A stretch of DNA of 64,000 bases from Amycolatopsis sp. 2-15. Its GTDB lineage: Bacteria; Actinomycetota; Actinomycetes; Mycobacteriales; Pseudonocardiaceae. Below the pieces are notes generated by a model. It saw nothing but the letters and a program-made list of their open reading frames with translations, made no database searches and was not told the origin of the DNA. Shown piece by piece: positions 8,196-15,928 of the stretch; within the stretch, counting starts at the first letter, position 1; every line of letters starts with the position of its first letter. The translations under genes were made by a program, and so were the position numbers. The DNA lies in contig NZ_CP127294.1 in the NCBI RefSeq assembly GCF_030285625.1, forward strand, positions 2,924,001 through 2,988,000, read 5' to 3'.

Positions 8196-8918
8196 ATGCG
8201 ATTCGTACTGGTGCACGGAGCATGGCACTTCGGGGAGCTGTGGGACCCCGTCCGCAAGCACTTGGAGGACGCGGGCCACGAGGTCCACACCCCGACGGCC
8301 GGCGGCCTCGGCGAAAACGACGACAAGCACGTTGACCTGCGCGGCGCCGCAGCGCCGATCGTCGACTACATCCGCGAGCACGACCTGACCGACGTTGTGC
8401 TGGTCGGGCACAGCTGGGGCGGTTACGTGATCTCCCGTGTGGCGATCGAGCTGCCCGAACGGATGCGGCGGCTGGTCTACTTCGCCGCGTTCGTGCCGGC
8501 GCACGGCCGGGCGCTCGTCGACGAGATCCCGCCGCACCTCGTCGCCGCGCTCCAGGCGAGCTACGACGAACGCACCGACGGCGGTGTCGTGCTGCCGTTC
8601 CCTGTGTGGCGCGACGCGTTCTACGGCGACGCCTCGGCGGAGGAGGCCAAGCGCGTGTACGACGTGCTGCGCCCGCAGCCGTGGAGCGCCTTCACCGACC
8701 CGGCCGACATGACCGGCTGGGACAAGGTGCCGCAGGCGTTCAGCTACCTGGCGCCGTCGGAGGACAACGACATCACGCAGGGCGAGTGGGGGCGGCATCC
8801 GCGGCTGTCCAATCGGCTCGTGATGTTCCGGCTGATCGGGATGGAGGGCAGCCACGAGGTGCTGCTGGCGAATCCCGAGCTGACGGCGCGCAAGTTCATC
8901 GAGGCGGGGCGGGACTGA
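8196..8918 (+). CDS. Alpha/beta hydrolase (HGAWH-type esterase)
   Basis: 240 residues; the ATG at 8196 is preferred because the fold begins at once with MRFVLVHGAWHFGELW, although in-frame starts lie upstream. The nucleophile elbow GHSWGG is near residue 72 and a catalytic histidine is in EGSHEVLLANP near residue 225. This subgroup contains plant-type esterases and bacterial relatives acting on small ester or amide substrates. It lies between the AraC regulator and the HpaB monooxygenase on the same strand, so it may hydrolyse a precursor such as an ester or formamide of an aromatic amine. That role is inference; no kynurenine-formamidase-specific motif is seen. Confidence 0.82.
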   Translation: MRFVLVHGAWHFGELWDPVRKHLEDAGHEVHTPTAGGLGENDDKHVDLRGAAAPIVDYIREHDLTDVVLVGHSWGGYVISRVAIELPERMRRLVYFAAFVPAHGRALVDEIPPHLVAALQASYDERTDGGVVLPFPVWRDAFYGDASAEEAKRVYDVLRPQPWSAFTDPADMTGWDKVPQAFSYLAPSEDNDITQGEWGRHPRLSNRLVMFRLIGMEGSHEVLLANPELTARKFIEAGRD

Positions 8919-9003
8919 CCGTCCGTTGAGGAGTCCGGTGTGGACTCTTCGGGGTCGCAGCGGGCGAAACCCTGACCCATGAAACCCAGCGAAGGAAGGC
9001 TTG

Positions 9004-10440
9004 ATGCGCACCGGATCGCAGTATCTGAACGCCATCGACGACGGACGGCGCGTCTACCTCGACGGCAAGCGCGTGGACGGCGTGGCCCGGCACCCGGCGT
9101 TCGCGCCGATCGCGAAAACCGTGTCGGAGCTGTTCGACCTCGCCGCCGACCCCGCGTCCGGCATGACTCGGCCGGGGCCGAACGGCGACGTGGTGAACCG
9201 GCTGTTCACCGCCCCGCGCAGCCGCGAGGACCTCACGGCGTTCCGTGAGGCCGCCACCACCTGGGCCCGCCACACCCACGGCTGGGTGGGCCGCAGTCCC
9301 GACCACGTCGGTGCGTTCCTGGCCGCGTTCGCCTCGCACCCGGACGTGTTCGGCGACTACGCGGCCAACGTGACGGCGTTCCAGAAGCGCGTCGTCGAGG
9401 AGGACCTGTACCTGTCGTATGCGATCATCCCGCCGCAGGTTTCGCGCGCCACCACGGCGAGCGCGTGGGACGGTGACCTGGTGCAGGTCGGCGTCTCCGA
9501 GGAGCGCGCCGACGGCATCGTGGTGCGGGGCGCGCAGATGCTGGCCACGGGCGGTCCGGTCGCCGACGAGATCCTCGTGTCGTGCATCAAGCCGCTGACG
9601 CCGGAGGACACGGACTTCGCGCTGAGCTTCGTGCTGCCCGTGGACACCGAGGGCCTCAAGCTCTACTGCCGCCGCCCCTACGCGCCCGCCGCGACCAGCC
9701 ACTACGACTACCCGCTCACCACGCGCTTCGACGAGACCGATGCGCTGCTGATCTTCGACGACGTGTTCGTGCCGTGGGACCGCGTGTTCCTCTACCGCGA
9801 CGTCGCCGGCGTCCGCAACCAGTTCTTCGCGACGGGCGCGCACGTGCTGGGCAACTGGCAGGCGCAGATCCGGTTCTCGGTGAAGCTGCAGTTCCTGGCC
9901 GGCCTGGCGCGCAAGGTCGCGGCGGTCAACGGCGTCGACAAGTTCCCCGGCGTCGTGGAGAAACTCGGTGAGCTGGCCAGCCTGGTGTCCCTTGTGGAGT
10001 CCGCGGTTCTGGCCGCCGAGTACACCGCGGAGCCCGACTCGGCCGGCCTCTGGCGCCCCGGCAGCCGCGCACTGTACGGCGCCATGGGCCTGCAGTCGGA
10101 GCTGTACCCCCGCGTCCTGGCCACCCTCCGCGACCTCGTCGGCGGCGGCGTGCTGCAAGTCCCCTCCAGCGTCGCCGACATGACCACCCCGGAAACGCGC
10201 GCCGACATCGACCGCTACATCTACAGCCCGGGCACCCCGGCCGCCGACCGCGTGAAACTGTTCAAACTCGTCTGGGATGCCGTCGGCAGCGAGTTCGCCG
10301 GCCGCCACCACCAGTACGAACTCTTCTACGCCGGCGCGCCCTTCGTGGTGAAGGGCTACTCCTTCCGCAACTACGGCTTCGACGGCCCCCTGTCCGAAGT
10401 GGACCGCTTCCTCGCCGGCTACTCCGAGGAGGACCAGTGA
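9004..10440 (+). CDS. HpaB-family FADH2-dependent aromatic monooxygenase, large component
   Basis: 478 residues from the ATG at 9004 (AAGGAAGG upstream). It is a full-length member of the 4-hydroxyphenylacetate 3-monooxygenase family: acyl-CoA-dehydrogenase-like fold with the N-terminal RTGSQYLNAIDDGR signature, GRSPDHVGAFLAAFASHPDVFG in the first half (shown in part), the PWDRVFLYRD segment near residue 260 and GRHHQYELFYAG near the C-terminus. These enzymes use FADH2 from a separate reductase, encoded two genes downstream. The family includes FAD-dependent anthranilate 3-monooxygenase (EC 1.14.14.8), described in a Geobacillus 3-hydroxyanthranilate pathway. Given the 3-hydroxyanthranilate operon nearby, anthranilate or a derivative is the likely substrate; this is inference. 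Confidence 0.85.
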   Translation: MRTGSQYLNAIDDGRRVYLDGKRVDGVARHPAFAPIAKTVSELFDLAADPASGMTRPGPNGDVVNRLFTAPRSREDLTAFREAATTWARHTHGWVGRSPDHVGAFLAAFASHPDVFGDYAANVTAFQKRVVEEDLYLSYAIIPPQVSRATTASAWDGDLVQVGVSEERADGIVVRGAQMLATGGPVADEILVSCIKPLTPEDTDFALSFVLPVDTEGLKLYCRRPYAPAATSHYDYPLTTRFDETDALLIFDDVFVPWDRVFLYRDVAGVRNQFFATGAHVLGNWQAQIRFSVKLQFLAGLARKVAAVNGVDKFPGVVEKLGELASLVSLVESAVLAAEYTAEPDSAGLWRPGSRALYGAMGLQSELYPRVLATLRDLVGGGVLQVPSSVADMTTPETRADIDRYIYSPGTPAADRVKLFKLVWDAVGSEFAGRHHQYELFYAGAPFVVKGYSFRNYGFDGPLSEVDRFLAGYSEEDQ

Positions 10441-10781
10441 CCAAACCCGAACACGAGTTCTTCCCGGTGACCGAGGTCGACTTCACCGTCTGCAAGGGCG
10501 ACGACCCCCTCATCACCGAACGCGTCCTGTCCACGGACGAGGCAACGGGCGTCGCCACCCGCATCCTCCGATACGCCCCGGGCGCGGACTCGTCACCGAT
10601 GGGCGTCCAGTCTCACGACTTCTGGGAGGAGGTCTACATCCTGGAGGGTTCGTTCACCGACCTCACCTTGGGTCAGACCTTCACCAAAGGCATGTACGCC
10701 TGCCGTCCGCCGGGCATGCCCCACGGCCCCTGGCGCACCGACGAGGGTGTGCTCACCTTCGAGGTCCGCTACCGCGCATGA
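10437..10781 (+). CDS. Cupin-domain protein (ChrR-like)
   Basis: 114 residues, GTG start overlapping the monooxygenase stop by four bases (GTGA) with GAGGAGG upstream, so translation is coupled. A single cupin barrel: SHDFWEEVYILEG holds the first metal-binding histidine and glutamates, and PPGMPHGPWRTDE the second histidine. It could be a small dioxygenase, isomerase or binding protein for the monooxygenase product. It is not the 3-hydroxyanthranilate dioxygenase, which is encoded at 19879. The tight coupling between the oxygenase and its reductase suggests a direct role in that step. Confidence 0.8.
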   Translation: MTKPEHEFFPVTEVDFTVCKGDDPLITERVLSTDEATGVATRILRYAPGADSSPMGVQSHDFWEEVYILEGSFTDLTLGQTFTKGMYACRPPGMPHGPWRTDEGVLTFEVRYRA

Positions 10782-11317
10782 CCACCATGCCGCCCGACTG
10801 CACACCCGCCTCCGGCCCCGTCGACGCGCCGGCGATGCGCACCGCGATGGGCCACTTTGCCACCGGGGTCGCAGTGGTGACCACGGCATTGGACGGCATT
10901 CCCCACGGGATGACAGTGAACTCACTGACCTCGGTGTCGCTCTCCCCACCCCTGATACTCGTCTGCCTGACAACCGGCGCCCGCACCACCGACGCCATCC
11001 TCTCGGCGGATCGCTTCGCGCTCAACGTACTGTCCACCCGCCAGGAACAACTCGCCCTCCGCTTCGCACGACGCGGCGAGGACCACTTTTCAGGTCTACC
11101 AGTGAAAACGGGAGCGCACGAGGTTCCGGTAATCCCGGACGCACTGGCGCACCTGGAATGCTCGGTCTATCGCGCGCTCACAGCCGGCGACCACGAGGTC
11201 GTGATCGGCGAGGTATCGAAGGTCTGCTCCCGGGAAGGCAAACCCCTGGGCTTCCTCGGCGGACGATTCAGCGACGTAGTGGACCGCGGCCACGAACCGG
11301 TCGCCTGGTTCTTCTGA
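10778..11317 (+). CDS. Flavin reductase, HpaC-like small component
   Basis: 179 residues, ATG overlapping the cupin stop (ATGA). Split-barrel flavin reductase domain: AMGHFATGVAVVTT, then GMTVNSLTSVSLSPPLILVCL and FALNVLSTRQEQLALRFA (quoted in part). It reduces FAD or FMN with NAD(P)H and passes the reduced flavin to the HpaB-type oxygenase encoded two genes upstream. Together with the cupin it completes a three-gene translationally coupled unit that stops just before a large palindrome. Confidence 0.9.
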   Translation: MTTMPPDCTPASGPVDAPAMRTAMGHFATGVAVVTTALDGIPHGMTVNSLTSVSLSPPLILVCLTTGARTTDAILSADRFALNVLSTRQEQLALRFARRGEDHFSGLPVKTGAHEVPVIPDALAHLECSVYRALTAGDHEVVIGEVSKVCSREGKPLGFLGGRFSDVVDRGHEPVAWFF

Positions 11318-11462
11318 ACCACCCACCCGACTTCCCTGGACCATCCGCTCAACGCCAGCCAAACCCACCCACCCAACAGACAGCGGGCCCACCCGACCCA
11401 AGATCTCCTCAACCAACCCCCCGACCTTTCCCCCGGCCGGCCCCCGACGAAGGTGAACCAAC

Positions 11463-11522
11463 ACGGCTCGGGGTAGCTTGTCAAGGTACTCTTTCCCGCA
11501 TTGACAAGCTACCCCGAGCCGT
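11463..11522. repeat. Hairpin 1 of the nested palindrome
   Basis: Perfect 22-bp stem (11463-11484 with 11501-11522) and a 16-nt loop containing ACTCTTTCCC at 11488-11497. It lies about 145 bp after the flavin reductase stop and may act as its terminator. Confidence 0.9.
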
Positions 11523-11556
11523 CGTGACAATTGAACTTCGGGGAGCTATTCGCAGG

Positions 11557-11611
11557 TCTTCTTTTATTCTTTTGATCTTTAAAAGCCAAAGATCAAAAGA
11601 ATAAAAGAAGA
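11557..11611. repeat. AT-rich central hairpin of the nested palindrome
   Basis: Perfect 24-bp stem (11557-11580 with 11588-11611) and a 7-nt loop. The stem is strikingly AT-rich (runs such as CTTTTATTCTTTTGATC) in a genome near 70 percent GC. It marks the exact centre of symmetry of the larger element. Confidence 0.9.
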
Positions 11612-11643
11612 TGCAGATGGCTAGCCCCCGCTGCGCTCAATGG

Positions 11644-11709
11644 TTCTACGGGACTTGCTTTGTGTCAAGGCGGGAAAGAGTGCCTTGACACAAAGCAAGT
11701 CCCGTAGAA
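11644..11709. repeat. Hairpin 3 of the nested palindrome
   Basis: Perfect 28-bp stem (11644-11671 with 11682-11709) and a 10-nt loop GGGAAAGAGT, the exact complement of the loop segment of hairpin 1. The core of this hairpin is the reverse complement of hairpin 1 with two changes, while the outer stem differs but is still perfectly self-paired. Confidence 0.9.
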
Positions 11710-11899
11710 GAAAGTGCTTCGCCGGGGGCCGGCCGGGGGAAGGTTGGCCGGAGATATCGACGGCTTTGTCAGGTGGCTAAGTTGGGTAGACGGAAAACCC
11801 CGCACCACTTGCCTGATGGCTGGCCGATGTAGGCGGGTATCGGCTGGTCAAAACGCCGAGAATCACCCTCCCCGACAGCCAACAATTCCCTCGTCCGCA

Positions 11900-12042
11900 C
11901 CCTGGTTATGCGCCATCGAGATCTTCCAAAAGTTGTGCGACAATCGCGCGATCGGCGCGCTGATCGAGTTGCTGGCCGCCGACGATAGCACCGTACGGAG
12001 TGGGTTGCGGAGGTCTTGGCTGACTTGCGGGCGACCAGGTGA
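11900..12042 (+). pseudogene. HEAT-repeat protein remnant
   Basis: Reading one frame gives AIEIFQKLCDNRAIGALIEL followed by LAADDSTVR. A one-base shift near 11998 continues it as EWVAEVLADLRATR and a TGA at 12040-12042. Joined, this is a clear HEAT-like helical hairpin (NRAIGALIELLAADD, then VAEVLADLR). The upstream part is not recognisable and no start is present, so this is the tail of a gene with a lesion. Its stop overlaps a GTG (GTGA), the hallmark of a coupled downstream gene, which is also broken. Confidence 0.55.
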
Positions 12043-12240
12043 CGCTGTCCTTCGGGTTGTGGCGACGTGAGGACGACGGTCACTTCTACGGCGAGGCGGA
12101 CGTAAACCACCACGCCGAGCTCGACTTCACGCAGCCGTGGCCGACCTGGTTCGACAGGCGTACCACCAAGCCCGGGAGAGCGCGTGGCGGGTGGCACCCG
12201 GCAAGAATCTGCTCGCATCGGTCAGCTGGATCGCTCAGTC
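12039..12240 (+). pseudogene. Frameshifted remnant of an unknown gene coupled to the HEAT remnant
   Basis: From the GTG at 12039 one frame reads LSFGLWRREDDGHFYGEAD and on to HHAELDFTQ. After a one-base shift near 12130 it continues AVADLVRQAYHQARE, then SAWRVAPGKNLLASVSWIAQ, before running into the 3' end of the convergent kinase gene. Both pieces are protein-like and no single frame carries them. The family is not recognised. A small unknown protein coupled to a HEAT protein could suggest an immunity-type or defence-related pair, but this is weak. Confidence 0.45.
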
Positions 12241-12735
12241 CGATCTGGGGAAAGCCGCAGTGATTCGCTCCACTGTGTCCTCCAATGTCAAATCGTCGCC
12301 CAGAACCACCTCGCCGGGAACGCGCAGCCGGTCGTCCGGGACGTACCAGCTCAGCATGTCGTCCGGCGTGAATTCCGCAGCCAGCGGGCGCGTCGTGTGG
12401 CGGCGGACGGTTTCGGGGAACGGGACGTCGAAGAAGCAGGCCAGCGTGGGACCGTGGTGGTCGGCGATCAAACGCCGCAGCATCGCGCCGTAGCGGTCGG
12501 CGTGGAAGATGCCCTCGAGGATCACGTCAAAGCCGGCGCCCAAAGCGTGGCGGCACATCACGTCGATGAGGCCGATGTTCACGCCGCCTGGCACGTCGTG
12601 CTCGCGCAGGATCTGGCGGCGGACCACGTCCTGCTGGATCAGGGCCGTGCCGCGGCCCCAGTGGGTGCGCAGGGCGAGGGCCGTTGTGGTTTTGCCTGCG
12701 CCGGAGGGGCCGCGCAGGATGAGGAGGTTGGCCAC
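12235..12735 (-). CDS. P-loop kinase / small-molecule phosphotransferase-like
   Basis: 166 residues. The GTG at 12735 places the fold at the very N-terminus (MANLLILRGPSGAGKTTTAL), so the long in-frame extension upstream is rejected. The Walker A motif GPSGAGKT is followed by a nucleoside-kinase-like layout: QQDVVRRQILRE, then DVILEGIFHADRY (Walker B region) and TTRPLAAEFTPDDM in a lid-like region. It resembles AAA-type kinases related to zeta-toxin or chloramphenicol phosphotransferase families. The substrate is unknown. It is divergent from the flavin reductase at 12880. Confidence 0.75.
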   Translation of the reverse strand: MANLLILRGPSGAGKTTTALALRTHWGRGTALIQQDVVRRQILREHDVPGGVNIGLIDVMCRHALGAGFDVILEGIFHADRYGAMLRRLIADHHGPTLACFFDVPFPETVRRHTTRPLAAEFTPDDMLSWYVPDDRLRVPGEVVLGDDLTLEDTVERITAAFPRSD

Positions 12736-12879
12736 GGGGATCGACGCTAACGCAGCGCGAGTATGACCGTTCAGACATGGCCATGGCGAGGATCGGCATT
12801 GGACGGGTATGCCTCCGGCAGTGACGATGGATAAACCATCACCGCTGGTCAGAGGCGGGTGAAGTCGAGGAGGACGTCC

Positions 12880-13428
12880 GTGGGAACACCGCGCAGCACT
12901 TACGCCCCCACCGATCCGCACGCGTTGAAGTTCCGGCGGGCGTTGCGGCACTTCCCGAGCGGTGTGTCGGTGGTGACGGTCGTGGACGGGGACGGCGGGG
13001 TGCACGGGATGACGGCGAGCTCGTTCGCGTCGGTGTCGTTGGATCCGCCGTTGTGTGCGGTGAGTGTGAACAAGCCGGGGCGGATGCATCAGTTGCTGCA
13101 CGGCACGGACGGGCACTTCGGGCTCAGCATCCTGGGCCAGGACCAAGGGGCGATCGCCGATTTCTACGCGCGCCAGCCGTGGAGTGTGGCGGTGGACGTG
13201 GAGATGGATCTGCACCACGGGTGTCCGACGGTGGGTGGCGCGCTGGCGTGGTTCGTGTGCCGGAAGTGGGCCGCGTACGACGGTGGGGACCACACGATTT
13301 TCGTGGGCGAGTCGCTGGACTACGGGTCGACGCCGCGGGAGGACCTGCAGCCGCTCGTCTGGCACAAGTCGGCCTACCACGACCTCGGTGACCAGCTCGA
13401 ACGTCCCCGGGTCACGAAGCAGGGCTGA
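12880..13428 (+). CDS. Flavin reductase domain protein (second copy)
   Basis: 182 residues. The GTG at 12880 is chosen because GAGGAGG lies just upstream. Split-barrel flavin reductase: FRRALRHFPSGVSVVTVVDG, then GMTASSFASVSLDPPLCAVS and GHFGLSILGQDQGAIADFYA. The histidine-rich segment DLHHGCPTVGGALAWF replaces the usual pattern after the flavin site. It is a paralog of the enzyme at 10778 and probably supplies reduced flavin to another monooxygenase or a duplicate of the same system. Its last 17 bases overlap the convergent LysR gene. Confidence 0.85.
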   Translation: MGTPRSTYAPTDPHALKFRRALRHFPSGVSVVTVVDGDGGVHGMTASSFASVSLDPPLCAVSVNKPGRMHQLLHGTDGHFGLSILGQDQGAIADFYARQPWSVAVDVEMDLHHGCPTVGGALAWFVCRKWAAYDGGDHTIFVGESLDYGSTPREDLQPLVWHKSAYHDLGDQLERPRVTKQG

Positions 13429-14362
13429 ACCGGCGGGTCACCTGGACGGCCTCGGCCACCAGCTTGTCGATCAGCGCGCTTGCCGAGGGCGTGGGCGTGC
13501 CGGCCGCCGGCATGGTGATGCCGACGCTGTGGCCGATCGGTTCGAGCGACAAGGGCAGGCGCGCGATTCCGGGGTCCTCCTCGGTGATCAGGCGCGGCAG
13601 CGCGGCCACGACGTCGGTGTCGCGCAGCAGCTGGCGCACGGTGAGGAACGAAGTCGCCTCCACGCGGTTGGCGGGCAGGAGCACGTCGTTGCTGTGGAAC
13701 AGCTCCTCGAGCTCACGCCGCAAAGCCGTCTCCGGACCGGGCAGAATCCACGGGTACCCGGCGACCGTCGCGAGGTCCACGGTCTTCGCGGCGGCCAGCG
13801 GGTGCGAGGCGCGGACCACGAGGACCACGGACTCGTCGTAGAGCTTGCGGCGCAGGAACCCCTCGTCGGAGATCTGCGTGAGCCGCCCGACGATCAGGTC
13901 GAGCCGGCCCGCGCTCAGCTCCACCAGCAGCGACTCAGGGGTCCCGTCGCGCACGGCCACCGTCAGGTTCGGCCGTTCCGCCTTCAACGCCGCGATGGCC
14001 CGCGGGAGCAGCACGTTGGAGCCGAACAGGTGCGTCCCGACCACCACGGTGCCGCGTTCGGCGCCCGCCAGCTCCACGACGTGGCGGGCGGCCTGGCGGG
14101 CCTGGGCGAGGATCGCGCGCGCGTGCTCGGTGAAGGCCTCGCCGTAGACGGTGGGGGTGAGGCCGCGCGGGCCGCGCTGGAAGAGCTCGACCTCCAGGAT
14201 CTCCTCCAGCTCCCGCAGCCCGCGTGTGGCCACGGGCTGGGTCACGTGCAGCTCGGCCGCCGCGCCGACGATCGTGCCGCGCCGCGAGATGGCGTCGAGC
14301 AGCACCAAGTGGCGGAACTTCATCCGGCCGTCGAGCAGTCGCGGCAGCTCACGAGGGGTCAT
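13412..14362 (-). CDS. LysR-family regulator of the meta-cleavage operon
   Basis: 316 residues. The N-terminal winged helix is MKFRHLVLLDAISRRGTIVG, AAAELHVTQPVATRGLRELEEILE (in part), and residues about 100-300 form the periplasmic-binding-like effector domain. It is transcribed divergently from the aldehyde dehydrogenase operon with 111 bp between starts, the classic LysR arrangement. A perfect dyad lies in the gap. The inducer is probably a pathway intermediate such as 3-hydroxyanthranilate or 2-aminomuconate; this is inference. Confidence 0.92.
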   Translation of the reverse strand: MTPRELPRLLDGRMKFRHLVLLDAISRRGTIVGAAAELHVTQPVATRGLRELEEILEVELFQRGPRGLTPTVYGEAFTEHARAILAQARQAARHVVELAGAERGTVVVGTHLFGSNVLLPRAIAALKAERPNLTVAVRDGTPESLLVELSAGRLDLIVGRLTQISDEGFLRRKLYDESVVLVVRASHPLAAAKTVDLATVAGYPWILPGPETALRRELEELFHSNDVLLPANRVEATSFLTVRQLLRDTDVVAALPRLITEEDPGIARLPLSLEPIGHSVGITMPAAGTPTPSASALIDKLVAEAVQVTRRFSPAS

Positions 14363-14370
14363 ACCGAGCG

Positions 14371-14400
14371 ACTATAGCCATATGCACATATCAACTTAAG
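14371..14400. promoter_or_regulatory. Candidate LysR operator/promoter
   Basis: A perfect 12-bp dyad ATATG-CA-CATAT at 14380-14391 sits in an unusually AT-rich island of the 111-bp gap between lysR and the catabolic operon. LysR proteins bind such short dyads upstream of divergent promoters. Confidence 0.5.
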
Positions 14401-14473
14401 GCTTTGGCATTTGTCAGGCATAGCTGGAGGTCGCGACGATGGGCAGGGATCACAGCCACGCGGGAAGGCGGAC

Positions 14474-15928
14474 ATGACGGTGCTCAAGAGCTTCGTGGAC
14501 GGGCGGTTCACCGACAGCGGTGGTGACCTGTTCGACAAGGTCAGCCCGGTCGACGGGACCCTGGTCGCCCAGGTCGAGGAGGCCGACCAGGCGGTGGTCG
14601 ACCGCGCGGTGCGCGCCGCCCGGGCCGCCCTCGACGGCGCGTGGGGCCGCACCTCCGACGCCGAACGGGCGCGGCTGCTCCGGAAGATCGCCGACCGCAT
14701 CGACGAGCGGTTCGACGACCTGCTCGCGGCCGAGGTCGCCGACACCGGCAAGCCGCAGGACCTGGCCCGCCGCCTCGACGTCTCGCGCGCGGCGGCCAAC
14801 TTCCGGGCCGCCGCCGACACGATCGCGTCGGCCGGGCTCGACTCGTTCCTCACCGAAGGCCCGGCCGGGCGCGCGCTGAACTACGCGCTGCGCAAGCCGC
14901 TGGGCGTGGTCGCGGTGATCGTGCCGTGGAACCTGCCGCTGCTGCTGCTGACCTGGAAGGTCGCGCCGGCCCTGGCCGCGGGCAACGCCGTGGTGGTGAA
15001 GCCGTCGGAGGAGACGCCCTCGAGCGCGACGCTGCTGGCCGAGCTCATCACCGAGGCCGGCGCGCCCGACGGCGTGTTCAACGTCGTCCACGGCTTCGGC
15101 CCCGCCTCGGCCGGCGAGTTCCTCACGAACCACCCGGGCATCGACGGCGTCACCTTCACCGGCGAATCCCGCACGGGTTCGGCGATCATGCAGGCCGTGG
15201 CGCCGCGCGTGCTGCCGGTGTCGTTCGAGCTCGGCGGCAAGAACGCGGCCGTGGTGTTCGACGACGCGGAGCTCGGCAAGACCGTCGACGGCCTCGCCCG
15301 CTCGACGTTCACCAACACCGGCCAGATCTGCCTGTGCACCGAGCGGATCTACGTGCAGCGCGGCATCTTCGACGAGGTCGCCGCCGGCCTCGCCGAACGC
15401 GCCGAGTCCCTGCGCTTCGGCCGCCCGGACGATCCGAACACCACCACTGGGCCGTTGATCTCCCGCCAGCACCGCGAGAAAGTGCTCTCCTACTACGAGA
15501 TCGCCGAGCAGGAGGGCGCGAAGCTCCTGGCCGGCGGCGGAATCCCGGACCTCGGCCCCGACCTCGAAGGCGGCGCCTGGGTGCGCCCCGCGTTGTGGAC
15601 CGGGCTGGACAACGCCCACCGCGTGCTGCGCGAGGAGATCTTCGGCCCGGTCGCGGCGCTCGTGCCGTTCGACACCGAGGAAGAGGCGATCCGCTTGGCC
15701 AACGACAGCGACTACGGCCTCGCCGCCGCCGTGTGGACCACGAACCTCGAACGCGCCCACCGCGTCGCGGGCGCCATGCGCGTCGGCATGTCGTGGGTCA
15801 ACACCTGGTACCTGCGTGACCTGCGATCGCCCTTCGGTGGCAACGGGCTTTCGGGCATCGGCCGCGAGGGTGGTGTGCACTCGCTGCACTTCTACACCGA
15901 GCCGACCAACGTGTGCGTGGCGCTGTGA
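14474..15928 (+). CDS. 2-aminomuconate-6-semialdehyde / 2-hydroxymuconate semialdehyde dehydrogenase
   Basis: 484 residues from the ATG at 14474. NAD-dependent aldehyde dehydrogenase with the [12 protein letters not shown] segment, catalytic Glu252 in FELGGKN and nucleophile Cys286 in [12 protein letters not shown]. The subfamily is that of meta-cleavage semialdehyde dehydrogenases ([14 protein letters not shown] near the end). With 3-hydroxyanthranilate dioxygenase and ACMS decarboxylase in the same operon, the physiological substrate is most likely 2-aminomuconate semialdehyde, giving 2-aminomuconate. It is the first gene of an operon whose next five genes overlap by four bases at each junction. 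Confidence 0.9.
   Translation: MTVLKSFVDGRFTDSGGDLFDKVSPVDGTLVAQVEEADQAVVDRAVRAARAALDGAWGRTSDAERARLLRKIADRIDERFDDLLAAEVADTGKPQDLARRLDVSRAAANFRAAADTIASAGLDSFLTEGPAGRALNYALRKPLGVVAVIVPWNLPLLLLTWKVAPALAAGNAVVVKPSEETPSSATLLAELITEAGAPDGVFNVVHGFGPASAGEFLTNHPGIDGVTFTGESRTGSAIMQAVAPRVLPVSFELGGKNAAVVFDDAELGKTVDGLARSTFTNTGQICLCTERIYVQRGIFDEVAAGLAERAESLRFGRPDDPNTTTGPLISRQHREKVLSYYEIAEQEGAKLLAGGGIPDLGPDLEGGAWVRPALWTGLDNAHRVLREEIFGPVAALVPFDTEEEAIRLANDSDYGLAAAVWTTNLERAHRVAGAMRVGMSWVNTWYLRDLRSPFGGNGLSGIGREGGVHSLHFYTEPTNVCVAL

Larger units (their letters stand above)
11424..11744. repeat. 320-bp nested palindrome (three hairpins inside a mirror-symmetric inverted repeat)
   Basis: The whole segment is an imperfect inverted repeat centred at 11584. 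The outer arms at 11424-11453 and 11715-11744 match over about 30 bases with one indel and two or three changes. Inside lie three perfect hairpins: 11463-11522, 11557-11611 and 11644-11709. The first and third are placed symmetrically about the centre and carry complementary 10-nt loop sequences. Nothing in it codes for protein. It directly follows the monooxygenase/reductase operon and precedes a decayed gene remnant. It could be a MITE-like element, a strong terminator complex or a structured RNA. Confidence 0.85.

Noticed and set aside
11424..11744. CRISPR array or IS element
   Set aside because: There are no spaced direct repeats, no transposase frame and no obvious target duplication; symmetry is inverted, not tandem.
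12736..13380. Long N-terminal extension of the P-loop kinase frame
   Set aside because: The extension is antisense to the flavin reductase and is arginine/histidine-rich. The Walker A motif sits at the expected N-terminal position from the GTG at 12735.
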